A program made the translations under genes and the position numbers. Under the pieces are notes generated by a model, which was given only the letters and a program-made list of their open reading frames with translations, had not been told where the DNA came from and did no database searches. Positions 37,186 to 47,056 of a stretch of 64,000 nt of DNA are shown one piece after another. Source of the stretch: Salifodinibacter halophilus (lineage in GTDB: Bacteria; Pseudomonadota; Gammaproteobacteria; Nevskiales; Salinisphaeraceae); contig JABEEB010000001.1 in NCBI GenBank assembly GCA_012999515.1, positions 310,001 through 374,000 of the forward strand. Reading direction: 5' to 3'. Numbering within the stretch: the stretch's first letter is position 1; each line of letters begins with the position of its first letter.

Positions 37186-38230
37186 GCCACGCGCGCCGGG
37201 CGCGCTCTGGGTGGATGTGGCCGGTACGACGTTGACCGAGGCCGACCGCTCACTGCTGGCTCATCCCGATGTGGGCGGTGTGATTCTGTTTACCGCCAAC
37301 TACCGTGATCCGGTGCAATTGGCATCGCTTACCGAGGCGATACGGCAGGTCGATCCCGAGTTGCTGGTGATCGCCGACACCGAAGGTGGCCGGGTGCAAC
37401 GGTTTCGCGATGGTTTTACTGGCCTGCCGCCGATGCGTGCGCTGGGTCGTGCTTATGCCCGCGATGCGCAATGGACACTTGGCGCGGCGGAAGAAATCGG
37501 TTGGCTACTGGGGGGCGAGCTTCTAGCGGTTGGCGTCGATGTGCCGCTAGCACCGGTGGTCGACGTGGCAGCCGCAGTGTCGGCGGTGATTGGTGAGCGT
37601 GCATTGTCGGATGATCCGGAAGCTGTCGCCGAACTCGCGTGGGCGCTAATCAAGGGGTTGCGCTCGGGCGGCATGGTGGCGACCGCCAAACATTTTCCTG
37701 GTCACGGCGCCGTGACTGCTGATTCGCATCACGAGCTGCCGGTGGACGAACGATCGCAGGCGGCCTTGGCGTCGGAGCTGTTTATTTACGAGCGATTGAT
37801 TGCCGACGGTTTGGAATCGGTGATGCCCGCTCACGTGCGCTATCCCGCATTCGACGATACACCAGCCAGTTTGTCGAGCACGTGGCTTGGCGAGTGGCTG
37901 CGTGGTCGGCTCGGTTTTACGGGCGCGGTGATCAGCGATGATCTGGCAATGGCTGGTGCCGCACCGGGTGGTATGCCATCGGCACGCGCCCATGCTGCGC
38001 TGGCGGCCGGATGTGATTTTCTGCCGCTGTGTCACGATCGCGCGTCGGTCGAAGTTGCGGTGCAGACAATTGCCGAGACCGATACCGGGGCCGCCGCCGT
38101 ACGGCGTGCTGAATTCAGCGCACACGTGCGTGCGCGTCAGGCCGGTGCTATCCGTCTGGATAGCGATGCGGGCCGAGAGCGCGCTGATCAGGCACGCTCG
38201 TTGGCAGCGGCGTTAATCGACGAAACCTAA
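37178..38230 (+). CDS. nagZ: Beta-N-acetylhexosaminidase NagZ
   Basis: A 350-residue GH3 enzyme of peptidoglycan recycling that removes N-acetylglucosamine from 1,6-anhydro-muropeptides in the cytoplasm. Motifs TEGGRVQRFRDGFTGLPPMRALG, KHFPGHGAVTADSHHELPVD (with the catalytic His/Asp dyad loop) and VISDDLAMAGA (nucleophile Asp) are all present. The ATG at 37178 overlaps the upstream stop by 8 bp, so it is coupled to the YkuD-family gene. Confidence 0.95.
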   Translation: MSEPRAPGALWVDVAGTTLTEADRSLLAHPDVGGVILFTANYRDPVQLASLTEAIRQVDPELLVIADTEGGRVQRFRDGFTGLPPMRALGRAYARDAQWTLGAAEEIGWLLGGELLAVGVDVPLAPVVDVAAAVSAVIGERALSDDPEAVAELAWALIKGLRSGGMVATAKHFPGHGAVTADSHHELPVDERSQAALASELFIYERLIADGLESVMPAHVRYPAFDDTPASLSSTWLGEWLRGRLGFTGAVISDDLAMAGAAPGGMPSARAHAALAAGCDFLPLCHDRASVEVAVQTIAETDTGAAAVRRAEFSAHVRARQAGAIRLDSDAGRERADQARSLAAALIDET

Positions 38231-38468
38231 CGCGCCTGCTATGGCCGGTTGAAGACGGATAATCGAACTTATGCACGATCTGCATGTGGCGCTGCTGCCG
38301 TGAATCTTAGACAATATTGCGCCTACAAGAACAGGCCTATGGCCGCGACCCCCGTTCGTCACATCCACCCCGATCGCAAAGAGTCTCGATGACCGGATTC
38401 AATCACCGATTAGAACGCCATTGCCCTCGTGTCGGCCGTAATGCGCGTCCCACCGGAGGCCAGTAAAA

Positions 38469-39047
38469 ATGGCCAGCCCCGAAGCCAAACTCAGCCTGCA
38501 CGATGAAGCCGATGCGGTGTATCGGCATGCGGAAAAAGTGGTAAGTGCGGAAGAGTTAGAGCAATGCTATCGCCGAATGGCGGACGAGATCAGCGCACAA
38601 CTAGCGGGCCAGAACCCGGTTATCGTCTGTGTCATGCTCGGCGGCATGGTGCCGAGCGTGCGCATCATGGAGTGCCTCGATTTTGGGTTTGAGCTGGACT
38701 ATCTCCACGCGACCCGCTACGGCAGCGCCATTAGCGGCAGCACCTTGGCCTGGAAAGTCAGCCCCCGGACCGATCTGACCGATCGGCATGTGCTGGTCTT
38801 GGACGACATCGTGGACGAGGGCCATACGTTAGCCGAAATTCAAGGAGCACTGCGCGCGCAGCGCCCGGCCTCGCTGACCACGGCAGCGCTTCTGAATAAA
38901 CAGCACGCGCGCCGTGTAGACGATGTCTCGGTCGAGATTGTCGGCGCCAATGTGCCGGACCGCTATGTGTTTGGCGGTGGCATGGACTACCGCGGCTATT
39001 TTCGCCAACTGCGGGCGATCTGGGCGATGGCGGAAGACGCTTCGTAA
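38469..39047 (+). CDS. Hypoxanthine/guanine phosphoribosyltransferase
   Basis: A 192-residue purine phosphoribosyltransferase. The PRPP-binding motif is VLVLDDIVDEGHTLAE, and CVMLGGMVPSVRIMECL precedes it. Members salvage hypoxanthine or guanine. In gammaproteobacteria this length class sits near nagZ and is annotated as hypoxanthine-guanine phosphoribosyltransferase. It starts 238 bases after nagZ, so it may have its own promoter. Confidence 0.85.
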   Translation: MASPEAKLSLHDEADAVYRHAEKVVSAEELEQCYRRMADEISAQLAGQNPVIVCVMLGGMVPSVRIMECLDFGFELDYLHATRYGSAISGSTLAWKVSPRTDLTDRHVLVLDDIVDEGHTLAEIQGALRAQRPASLTTAALLNKQHARRVDDVSVEIVGANVPDRYVFGGGMDYRGYFRQLRAIWAMAEDAS

Positions 39048-39619
39048 CGACTACAACCGTCGGCGTCATCGGCGACAGCGCGAGTCCAGCGTGCTCTGGA
39101 CTCGCCAATGCCCGCACGTCGAGTCCAACAACGCTTGAGGCGGGACCGGCCGGGCCATGATAGTCCGTAGACGATGCACTACGAGGCAGGCAGCGTCAGG
39201 CACTGCATCGATTCACTTGCAAAAGTGGTTGAATCTAGAATCCAAAGTGGATAATCAGCCGGGAGCGGGCCCAGGGCATCGCGCGCTCAAATGGTGTTGC
39301 CACGATTCAAAAAGGGCCGACCTCGAGACAAAATAGAGTCGCTTCGCGGTCGTCAAACCCCCACCTGAGTGAATCTGGCGAGATTCATCCTTTTGGAAAA
39401 AATTGTCATAGCCTTTCCCAATGGTGTTGTTCGAGAACGCCTTGCCAGGGAATGGTGCGGCCTACAAAAATAAACCTGAATATGCGCCGCCAGTGTTAAT
39501 CGCCGTTTATCTCAGGATTGGCAAAAGAATGATTTGACAATGGTTTAGAAATTTGAAAAAAGTTTCGAACCGCACTCGTATGAGCGATAAAATGGGGAAC
39601 AAAAGGGAGTTCTTAGGCC
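39048..39619. other. Long AT-richer leader region of the sugar ABC operon
   Basis: About 570 bases with no convincing gene. After a hairpin near the start (39080-39105) the base composition becomes visibly richer in A and T toward 39620. An imperfect dyad (GGTTTAGAAA... TTTCGAACC, 39542-39571) might be an operator; it is weak. Confidence 0.45.
39080..39105. terminator. Hairpin after the phosphoribosyltransferase gene
   Basis: GCGAGTCCAG-CGTGCT-CTGGACTCGC is a perfect 10-bp stem 33 bases after the stop codon. No T-run follows, so termination may be assisted or the structure may protect the 3' end. Confidence 0.55.
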
Positions 39620-40669
39620 ATGAAAATCAGATATCGAGACTGCACGCGTCCGAGATCATCCTCTAATTGGGGAAAAAATTCCCGAAAAATCATATGCTAT
39701 GGGGGCATTTTATTTGGCGTCATGGCTGGTGGAATCGCTTCTTCAGCAACGGCTGGATCGTCCAGTGGAGCAAGCCCAGACGTGTCCGTTGGAATGGTAC
39801 TGAAGACTCTGTCGAATCCGTACTTCGGTGCGATGCAGTCTGCAGCTCAAAAGGAGGCAAAGGCTAAAGGCGTGGATCTTACGGTCAAGGCAGGCCGCTA
39901 TGATGGCGATGTTTCCACTCAGATTTCGGCGGTCCAGACTTTCATAAGCCGCGGGGTCGATGCCATCGCTATTGTTCCCAATGTTTCTTCGGGCCTGGGC
40001 CGCGCTCTGAAGAAAGCTAAGCAGCAAGGCATCGCCGTGATTGCTGTCGATACCACCGTCAAGCCCAAGTCGTTGTCGTCGAGTTTCGTAGCGACTAACA
40101 ACCTTAAAGCGGGCAAGCTCAATGGGAAGTGGGTCAAGCAGATAATGAAGGGCGAAGATCCAGTAGTTACCTTGTTGGAAGGTACGCCCAGCTCATCGGT
40201 TAACCGAGATCGGATGAATGGGTTCCTTAACGGCTTCGGAATGGAAAAGTCTGACGCCAATATCGATTTGATAACCCATGGTGACCGTGGCAAGGCGCAA
40301 ACGGCTATGGAGAATGCGTTGGCTAAGAATCCCAACATCAACTTGGTGTGGACCATCAACGAGCCAGCAGCGCTTGGTGCTGCCGCGGCAATCAGAGAAT
40401 TTGGAAAAACTGGGGAGGTCACAATCGTTTCGATGGATGGCTCGTGTCGCGGTATCAGAGCCGTTAAGGCGGGCAAAATCGATACCGACGTAATGCAATT
40501 TCCGTCCAAGATGGCGGCCAAGGCCATTGATTTGTCTCTCAAAGCAGCGCGCGGGGAGGATATTCCCAGCCGAATCGATACGGGTGAAGTGCTTATCACC
40601 CAAAATCCGCAAGACGGTGTCCCTAGCAAGGGCGTCGAATATGGTTTGAAACATTGCTGGGGTAGCTAA
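39620..40669 (+). CDS. Periplasmic sugar-binding protein of an ABC importer (FrcB-like)
   Basis: A 349-residue substrate-binding protein of the Peripla_BP_4 (ribose/galactose) type. It carries a twenty-residue hydrophobic signal (GGILFGVMAGGIASSATAG) after a long basic N-terminus. The first lobe shows VGMVLKTLSNPYFGAMQ and the hinge shows VWTINEPAALGAA. It is the first gene of a binding protein - permease - ATPase set and overlaps the permease gene by one base. Fructose, ribose or a related sugar is likely from the type of ATPase; the specificity is not proven. Confidence 0.87.
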   Translation: MKIRYRDCTRPRSSSNWGKNSRKIICYGGILFGVMAGGIASSATAGSSSGASPDVSVGMVLKTLSNPYFGAMQSAAQKEAKAKGVDLTVKAGRYDGDVSTQISAVQTFISRGVDAIAIVPNVSSGLGRALKKAKQQGIAVIAVDTTVKPKSLSSSFVATNNLKAGKLNGKWVKQIMKGEDPVVTLLEGTPSSSVNRDRMNGFLNGFGMEKSDANIDLITHGDRGKAQTAMENALAKNPNINLVWTINEPAALGAAAAIREFGKTGEVTIVSMDGSCRGIRAVKAGKIDTDVMQFPSKMAAKAIDLSLKAARGEDIPSRIDTGEVLITQNPQDGVPSKGVEYGLKHCWGS

Positions 40670-41673
40670 TGGTTAACGCTTTGGCTACAACCGTTGGTCA
40701 ACGTTTCGGTAAAGCAGTGGTATCGACCGCAAGAGTTGGCCAGCAGGCCGGACTTCTTGGGCCCGTTGTGGCGTTGGTTGCGTTGTGTGTGATTTTTAGC
40801 TTGGCAGCGCCCAGGTTTGGCACTGTAAGTAATTTCATGCTCATCGCGCAGCAGGTGGTCACGGTCGGTACGCTGGCCATTGGCCAGGCGCTAATCATCC
40901 TCGTCGCGGGGATCGATTTGGCCAACGGTGTCGTGATGGTTTTATCCACGGTCGTCATGGCGAGTTTGGCGACCTCCGGCGTGCCGATCCCGTTGGCCGT
41001 TCTCTGCGGCTTTGCCGTAGTGCTTTGCATCGGCGTATTTGAAGCCGGAACTGTGGCGGGGCTGGGGCTGACGCCGTTTATCATAACGTTAGGCCTGTTT
41101 ACCGCCACACGTGCTGGAGCCCAGATTTGGGCTGGAGGTGCGCCGGTCACTGGCGTGCCATCGGGATTACTCGTGTTGGGCGACACGTGGTATATAGCTG
41201 GGGCCGCGGTTCCGATTGGACCACTTGTAATGATCGGCGTGTTGCTCGTGACGTGGTACGCGCTGAGCCAAACTGCTTGGGGGCGGCATGTTTACGCAGT
41301 GGGTAATGATCCTGCGGCTGCACGGTTGTCCGGCGTACGGGTCAAATGGGTGCTGGCGTCAGTTTATCTTGCGGCATCGATCATATACGGGATCACCGCG
41401 CTGCTCTTCCTGGGCCGCACTACTGTGGCTGATCCCAGTGCTGGCTTGATGTTTAATCTCGAAAGCATCACTGCGGTCGTGATTGGTGGCATAAGCCTCT
41501 TTGGCGGGCGAGGCAGCGTTATTGGCGCCTTGGTCGGCGCTCTTATTGTGGGCGTGCTTCGCAATGGTCTGACGATCGTTGGCATCGATGCTTTGTACCA
41601 ACACATCGCCGTCGGTTTGCTCGTTATCCTAGCTGTCGGTTTGGATCGAGTGCGAACCCGAGAGAGAGGGTAA
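40669..41673 (+). CDS. Sugar ABC transporter permease (FrcC/RbsC-like)
   Basis: A 334-residue BPD_transp_2 permease with about ten hydrophobic segments. Typical loops are LIILVAGIDLANGVVM and ESITAVVIGGISLFGGRGSVIGALVGALIVGVLRNGL. The ATG overlaps the stop of the binding-protein gene by one base (TAATG). It forms the homodimeric channel of the importer. Confidence 0.9.
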   Translation: MVNALATTVGQRFGKAVVSTARVGQQAGLLGPVVALVALCVIFSLAAPRFGTVSNFMLIAQQVVTVGTLAIGQALIILVAGIDLANGVVMVLSTVVMASLATSGVPIPLAVLCGFAVVLCIGVFEAGTVAGLGLTPFIITLGLFTATRAGAQIWAGGAPVTGVPSGLLVLGDTWYIAGAAVPIGPLVMIGVLLVTWYALSQTAWGRHVYAVGNDPAAARLSGVRVKWVLASVYLAASIIYGITALLFLGRTTVADPSAGLMFNLESITAVVIGGISLFGGRGSVIGALVGALIVGVLRNGLTIVGIDALYQHIAVGLLVILAVGLDRVRTRERG

Positions 41674-41677
41674 TCCC

Positions 41678-42517
41678 GTGATCGGAGCAACCAACGATAA
41701 AGAGCGTACCGGGATGACGCCGGACTACACGGCTACTCCGGTACTTGAAGCCCGTGGTATTTCGAAGTACTACGGGCGTATCACCGCACTCGACCATGCC
41801 GACTTCGCCATTTATCCGGGTGAAATAGTTGCCATTGTCGGCGACAACGGAGCTGGCAAGTCCACTTTGACCAAGATTATCTCTGGGGCATTGGTTCCGG
41901 ATACGGGATCGGTGTTGCTTAATGGTCAGCCCGTACACTTACAGAGCCCTCTGGATGCGCGAGAGCACGGTATCGAAACCGTTTATCAGACCCTCGCAGT
42001 TGCGCCTGCTCTCGATATTGCCAGTAATCTATTTCTCGGTCGTGAGAAACGTGTTCGCGGGATATTAGGAACTGTCTTTCGCAAGCTGGATAAACGAGGC
42101 ATGCACCGCCAGGCGCACGAGAATCTGTCCACTCTCAAGATTGGTTTGAACTCAACGAGCCAACTCGTCGAAACGCTATCCGGTGGTCAGCGACAAGGCG
42201 TAGCCGTTGCGCGGGCAATTTCGTGGAGCCGTAAGGTCGTCATAATGGATGAGCCGACCGCTGCGCTAGGTGTCCAAGAGTCAAGCATGGTGCTGGACCT
42301 TATTCGGCAAGTGCGTGCTCGCGGTATTCCTGTTGCGATCATCAGTCACGATATGCCGCAAGTGTTTAAAATCGCGGACCGTGTTCAGGTGATGCGCCTG
42401 GGATGCCGTGCGGGCACTGCCTATCCAAGTCAGGACTCCATGGAGGACGTCGTTGGGCTAATCACGGGGGCGCGTACCCAACAAAAATCTGAAGCCGATA
42501 TGGCCTCAGAATCGTAA
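41678..42517 (+). CDS. Sugar ABC transporter ATP-binding protein, single-domain FrcA type
   Basis: A 279-residue ATPase with one nucleotide-binding domain: GDNGAGKST, signature LSGGQRQGVAVARA, Walker B VVIMDEPTAALG and switch ISHDMPQV. Most sugar ATPases of this permease class have two domains; the short form with the text GIETVYQTLAVAPALDIASNLFLGRE is typical of FrcA, the fructose importer ATPase. The GTG start has GAGAGGG upstream. The usual fructokinase partner is not found after it. Confidence 0.88.
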   Translation: MIGATNDKERTGMTPDYTATPVLEARGISKYYGRITALDHADFAIYPGEIVAIVGDNGAGKSTLTKIISGALVPDTGSVLLNGQPVHLQSPLDAREHGIETVYQTLAVAPALDIASNLFLGREKRVRGILGTVFRKLDKRGMHRQAHENLSTLKIGLNSTSQLVETLSGGQRQGVAVARAISWSRKVVIMDEPTAALGVQESSMVLDLIRQVRARGIPVAIISHDMPQVFKIADRVQVMRLGCRAGTAYPSQDSMEDVVGLITGARTQQKSEADMASES

Positions 42518-42646
42518 ATGCTGGCTTGGTCCACTGAGACGATGACGCCGACGACTGTGTTGCCGTCGGGTTGTAATCAAAATAGCGCACTTGGGCGCGA
42601 ATGCGGTAAACATTCGTCGGTGTCGTTGGCCGTGGGGCTGGCCGGG

Positions 42647-43024
42647 TTATTCGTTGGTGCTACTTTGTTCGCTAATCCACGCAATAGCGTCGGCTTTGTC
42701 GTCGAATCGGTAGATGCCGAATTTGGCGTTGGAAAAAAGGCGATTGATCAGCGGGCCGCCTTTGGCTAGCCAGCGGTTGTCGGTGACCAGCGCGAGGCGA
42801 TTGAATTGACGCCAGTGTTTCAATGCGCGCTTGAGATCGCTCAACATCGAGCGGACGGGCACGCCGCCTAAGCTGTGGAGCTCGACGTAGACGCCGAGTT
42901 TGTTGTGGCGCTCGAGTCGATCTTCGACAGCATCGATCACCGAGCTGGCGTCGTCGGAACTGATTGGCCCGTCGATGGCGAGGGCGAGGACGAAGTCGAC
43001 TTCAAAAGGCAGTATTCTGATCAT
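42647..43024 (-). CDS. SpoIIAA-like (STAS-fold) protein
   Basis: A 125-residue protein of the SpoIIAA-like family (LALAIDGPISSDDASSVIDAVEDRLERHNKLGVYVEL, ending in DDKADAIAWI). Such proteins have a STAS-like fold and are thought to bind lipids or partner proteins. There is no signal or membrane segment. The ATG at 43024 is preferred over a TTG ten codons upstream. It is divergent from the next small gene. Confidence 0.7.
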   Translation of the reverse strand: MIRILPFEVDFVLALAIDGPISSDDASSVIDAVEDRLERHNKLGVYVELHSLGGVPVRSMLSDLKRALKHWRQFNRLALVTDNRWLAKGGPLINRLFSNAKFGIYRFDDKADAIAWISEQSSTNE

Positions 43025-43153
43025 GACTGTCAGCAAGCTGTAATGTTGCGGCAAGTTTCGGCGCCGCTGCGCGAATCGTCAAACCCGGCGGGTGCGGCAT
43101 TGCAAATGGCGCGTTGCATCGTCATATAGTGTCGCCGTAACACGGAGAGCCTT

Positions 43154-43519
43154 ATGCACGAATCATCAGCCGACAACCAAACACCAGAAGGCGACGAGCC
43201 AGTCGATATCGGCGGCCTATCGATTAAGCGCTCGGTGATCACCGAAGTGCTGCCTGAGCCCGAACGTTTCGAGCGCCACCGCGCCGAAGCGCTGGCCGTC
43301 GACGAAGCCATGAGCAAAAACAACGGTGATATCCCGGCTTATGTCAACGAATGGCCGCAAGAGCGGATCGAAGCCGTAGTGGCGACGTTGAAAGAACTGG
43401 GGAGTCTGCGCTCCGAGGCCCAGCGTCAGCTAAAAGAAAGTAATGACAACGCCGGCGACGATAGCCAGCATTCCGAGGAGCGCCCGGTCAGCCAGCTTTT
43501 TCGCCACGGGAATGGTTAG
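43154..43519 (+). CDS. Small acidic hypothetical protein
   Basis: A 121-residue, strongly acidic, hydrophilic protein with no signal peptide. A central helical stretch (ERFERHRAEALAVDEAMSKNNGDIPAYVNEWPQERIEAVVATLKELG) is followed by a disordered tail. I recognise no family. A good ribosome site (GGAGAG) precedes the ATG. Its stop lies 3 bases from the end of the convergent mfd gene. Confidence 0.6.
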   Translation: MHESSADNQTPEGDEPVDIGGLSIKRSVITEVLPEPERFERHRAEALAVDEAMSKNNGDIPAYVNEWPQERIEAVVATLKELGSLRSEAQRQLKESNDNAGDDSQHSEERPVSQLFRHGNG

Positions 43520-43522
43520 AGA

Positions 43523-46500
43523 CTAACTGGCTTCGGCGGCCAGCGTTTGTGGTGCGTTAGCCAGGCCCAGTTCAGCCAGTGGTGCGCGAGTTGGTGTGCC
43601 AAGTTTTTCCAGCAGCACGGCCAACGTTTGCGCGCGTGTGGCGACATCCGGCATGTCGACAAAAAATACCAGCCGTGCGTCGCCTTCCAGGCGATATGCC
43701 GTGGGGTCTGACTGGGCCAGGCTGATCAGCAATTCTGGATCGATGCGTCCGGCTGCGCCGAAATGCAGCCGACCGACGTCCGGCCCGGCTTCCAGTTTTT
43801 TCAAGCCTAATTCCTGCCCTGATAGTCGTAGCGCGGCGGCGGCCAGCAGTGTCTCGGCCGGTTCCGGCAGCAGGCCGAAACGGTCGATCAACTCGACTTT
43901 CAGTGCGCGCAGTTCGTCGGCGGTCGTGGCACTGCTAATGCGTTTATAAAGCACCAGCCGCATGTGCACGTCGGGGATGTATTCTTCGGGTAGCAGTGCG
44001 GCCGCGCCCAACTCGACTTCGGTGGCGGACGGCAAGGCGTCGACGTCGGTGTCCGGCACGTCTCCGCTTTGATAGGCATTGGTCGCGCGGTCGAGCATCT
44101 GGCGATACAGATCGAAGCCGACCTCGGCGATCTGCCCGGATTGGCCTTCACCGAGTAGTTCGCCAGCACCGCGGATTTCTAAGTCATGGGTGGCCAGCGC
44201 AAACCCAGCGCCCAGATCGCCCATCGAAGCCAGGGCGTCGAGGCGCTTCTCAGCGTCCGGCGTCATGCTGCCCTCGAGAGGGGTTAGCAGGTAAGCATAG
44301 GCGCGGTGGTGCGACCGTCCGACGCGGCCGCGTAGCTGATGCAACTGAGCCAGGCCGAAGTTGTCGGCGCGATCGATGATGATGGTGTTGGCTGACGGGA
44401 CGTCGATGCCGGATTCGACGATGGTGGTGCATAGAAGCACGTCGAAGCGCCGGTGGTAGAAATCCAGCATAACGTTTTCAAGCTCGCGCTCGTGCATCTT
44501 CCCGTGGGCGATGCGGATCCGCGCTTCGGGCACGATTTCGGCAAGTTCGCGTGCCTTGCGGTCGATATCGCGGACTTGGTTATAAACGTAGTAGATCTGG
44601 CCGCCACGACGCATCTCGCGGCCGACGGCCTCGGTGATCAGTGCGCTGTCGTAGCGTGAGACGAATGTCTGGATCGCCAGCCGCGTATCCGGCGGTGTGG
44701 CGATGATCGACAGATCCCTGAGGCCGGAGAGGCTCATGTTCAGCGTGCGCGGGATCGGTGTCGCGGTCAGGGTCAGCAGGTCGACCTGTGCGCGCAGGTT
44801 CTTGATCTGCTCTTTGTGACGCACGCCGAATCGATGCTCTTCGTCGACGATCAGTAAGCCCAGCTTATTGAACTTGATATCGTTTGCCAGCAGACGGTGG
44901 GTGCCGATGACGATGTCGAGGTTGCCGTTGGCCATCTCGGCAAGCATCTGTTCGCGCTGCTTGCCGGTGCGCAGCCTCGATAGGGCGCCAATGCGCACCG
45001 GCCAATCGGCGAATCGGTCGGAAAAACTCTGGTCATGCTGTTGGGCGAGCAGGGTTGTCGGTACCAGCACGCAGACTTGATAGCCGGCATTGATCGCGGT
45101 GAACGCTGAACGCAGCGCGACCTCGGTTTTGCCGAAGCCGACATCGCCGCAGACGACGCGGTCCATGGGCGTCGGTGCGGCGAGATCGGACAGCACGTCA
45201 TCGATTGCGCGTTGCTGATCGGGCGTTTCGGTGAACGGAAAATCGGCGACAAATGTGGCGTGATCGTTGGGATCCGCGACCAGCGATGTCCCCTGGCGTG
45301 CCGCGCGCCGTGCTTGAATTTCCAGCAGTTCGGCCGCTGTGTCGCGGGCGCGCTGGGCTGCTTTTTTGCGTGCCTTGGCCCAGCGGTCGTTGCCCAAGCG
45401 ATGGAGTGGGGCGGTATCGGCGTCGCCGCCGGTGAATCGATGGACCAGATGCAGTGAGCCGACCGGGACATAGAGCAAGTCACCATCGGCGTATTCAATG
45501 GTGGCGAACTCGTTTTCAACGCCGCCAGCGGAAAGTTTTTGTAGACCGTGATAGCGACCAACGCCGTTGTCCTGATGGACAACCGGTGCGCCGGGGGCCA
45601 GATCACTTAGTTCGCGGATCGCGGTTTCGGGATCGCGCGCCGGGCGTTTGCGGCGTTTTTTCGTTGGCGGTTTCGAGCCGGTCAGCTGGCTTTCAGCGAT
45701 GAGTGCCAGGCCATCTTCGGCGAGCACAAAGCCAGCCTCGAGCGGCGCGGATGTCACCGCGATCCGCTTGTTACCGTCCACAAAATCGTGCCAACCGTTG
45801 ACGCGCGCCGGCGTGACGCCCAGACCGGTAAACCAGTCCGCCAGCGCTTCACGGCGTCCGGCTGAGTCACCGGTAATCAGTACGCGGCCGGAGAAATTGT
45901 CGATGAAGGTGCGTGCGCTTTGGCCGGTTTCAGCTTCGTTGGCGCCTGTTAAATCCGGTACTGGTGCGGTATCGAACGCAGTATCCGTGTCTGTGGCATG
46001 CGCTTCGCCAATCAGCCGGGCCGCTACGCGAGGTGTGAGCGCATCGCGGATCGCGGCCGGTGTCCAAAACGCGTCGCTGGGGGGTAGCAATGGCCGGTCC
46101 GGATTAACCGCGCGTTGCTTGTAACGCGACTCCACGCTTTGCCAACCGGCGGCCAACGCGGTGTCGACGTCGCCGATCTCGAATACGCGTGCGCTATTCG
46201 GCAGGTAGTCGACCACCGATGCGGTCTCATCGAAGAACAATGGCAGATAGGATTCGATGCCACCGGGGGGGACGCCACGCGAGATGTCGGTGTAGATCGC
46301 ACTTTTCGACGGGTCGCCGTTAAACGCTTGGCGGTAGCGGCTGCGGAAATACTGGATCGCATCGTCGGCCAGCGAAAACTCGCGCGCTGGTAGCAGCCGC
46401 ACCGAGTCGATCTTATCGGTCGAGCGCTGTGTTTCCGGGTCGAACGCGCGGATGGACTCGATCTCGTCGTCGAAGAGATCGAGCCGGTAGGGCTGATCGG

Positions 46501-47056
46501 CGCCCATTGGGAACAGGTCCATGACCGCGCCACGCACCGCGAATTCGCCATGCGTGCGAACTTCCGAGACACCGGCGTAGCCCGCGGCGGCCAGGCGTTC
46601 GCGGAGATCGTGGAAGTCTAGTTTTTGGCCGGTGGCGAACGAGATCGCGCGGGCGTCGACGAAACGCTGCGGCGGCAGCGGCTGGAGCAGCGTGTCGGCG
46701 GCGACGATCACGATCGTGCGCGTAGCCTGTGGCAATTCGGCCATAAGTGCGAGTCGCGCCGAGACGATGTCGGCATGCGGCGAGAACACATCAAATGGCA
46801 GGGTTTCCCAGTCCGGGAAATGGCGTACCGCGAGGTCGTCAGCGGCGAAGAACCGCAGCGCGTCTTCCAGCCGGTAGGCCTGCTGCTCGTCGGCGACTAC
46901 GGCCAGGCAGAGCGCGTCGTCGCGTTCGGCAGTGCGGGCCAAAGTGAGTGCGTTGGCAGCGCTGGTTGAATTCGGCCAGCGTTGTTGGTCGCCAGCGCGC
47001 GCAAACGGTGGCGCGAGCGCACTGGCAGTCTCGATTACTGTATCGGCATCCGTCAT
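43523..47056 (-). CDS. mfd: Transcription-repair coupling factor
   Basis: An 1177-residue DNA translocase that removes stalled RNA polymerase and recruits UvrA. In order it has a degenerate UvrB-like N-terminus (FPDWETLPFDVFSPH), a CarD-like RNA-polymerase-binding domain (PGAPVVHQDNGVGRYHGL), a RecG-like translocase with Walker A GDVGFGKTEVALR and the box DEEH, the TRG-like region (VESGIDVPSANTIIIDRAD...LHQLRGRVGRS), and the C-terminal D7 domain. I start at the ATG at 47056; the frame runs to 47125. It is divergent from the lol genes with 150 bases between. Confidence 0.96.
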   Translation of the reverse strand: MTDADTVIETASALAPPFARAGDQQRWPNSTSAANALTLARTAERDDALCLAVVADEQQAYRLEDALRFFAADDLAVRHFPDWETLPFDVFSPHADIVSARLALMAELPQATRTIVIVAADTLLQPLPPQRFVDARAISFATGQKLDFHDLRERLAAAGYAGVSEVRTHGEFAVRGAVMDLFPMGADQPYRLDLFDDEIESIRAFDPETQRSTDKIDSVRLLPAREFSLADDAIQYFRSRYRQAFNGDPSKSAIYTDISRGVPPGGIESYLPLFFDETASVVDYLPNSARVFEIGDVDTALAAGWQSVESRYKQRAVNPDRPLLPPSDAFWTPAAIRDALTPRVAARLIGEAHATDTDTAFDTAPVPDLTGANEAETGQSARTFIDNFSGRVLITGDSAGRREALADWFTGLGVTPARVNGWHDFVDGNKRIAVTSAPLEAGFVLAEDGLALIAESQLTGSKPPTKKRRKRPARDPETAIRELSDLAPGAPVVHQDNGVGRYHGLQKLSAGGVENEFATIEYADGDLLYVPVGSLHLVHRFTGGDADTAPLHRLGNDRWAKARKKAAQRARDTAAELLEIQARRAARQGTSLVADPNDHATFVADFPFTETPDQQRAIDDVLSDLAAPTPMDRVVCGDVGFGKTEVALRSAFTAINAGYQVCVLVPTTLLAQQHDQSFSDRFADWPVRIGALSRLRTGKQREQMLAEMANGNLDIVIGTHRLLANDIKFNKLGLLIVDEEHRFGVRHKEQIKNLRAQVDLLTLTATPIPRTLNMSLSGLRDLSIIATPPDTRLAIQTFVSRYDSALITEAVGREMRRGGQIYYVYNQVRDIDRKARELAEIVPEARIRIAHGKMHERELENVMLDFYHRRFDVLLCTTIVESGIDVPSANTIIIDRADNFGLAQLHQLRGRVGRSHHRAYAYLLTPLEGSMTPDAEKRLDALASMGDLGAGFALATHDLEIRGAGELLGEGQSGQIAEVGFDLYRQMLDRATNAYQSGDVPDTDVDALPSATEVELGAAALLPEEYIPDVHMRLVLYKRISSATTADELRALKVELIDRFGLLPEPAETLLAAAALRLSGQELGLKKLEAGPDVGRLHFGAAGRIDPELLISLAQSDPTAYRLEGDARLVFFVDMPDVATRAQTLAVLLEKLGTPTRAPLAELGLANAPQTLAAEAS

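Noticed and set aside
42518-42769. Possible gene following the FrcA-like ATPase, where a kinase might be expected
   Set aside because: It shows no kinase motifs and runs into the convergent SpoIIAA-like gene. It looks like chance.
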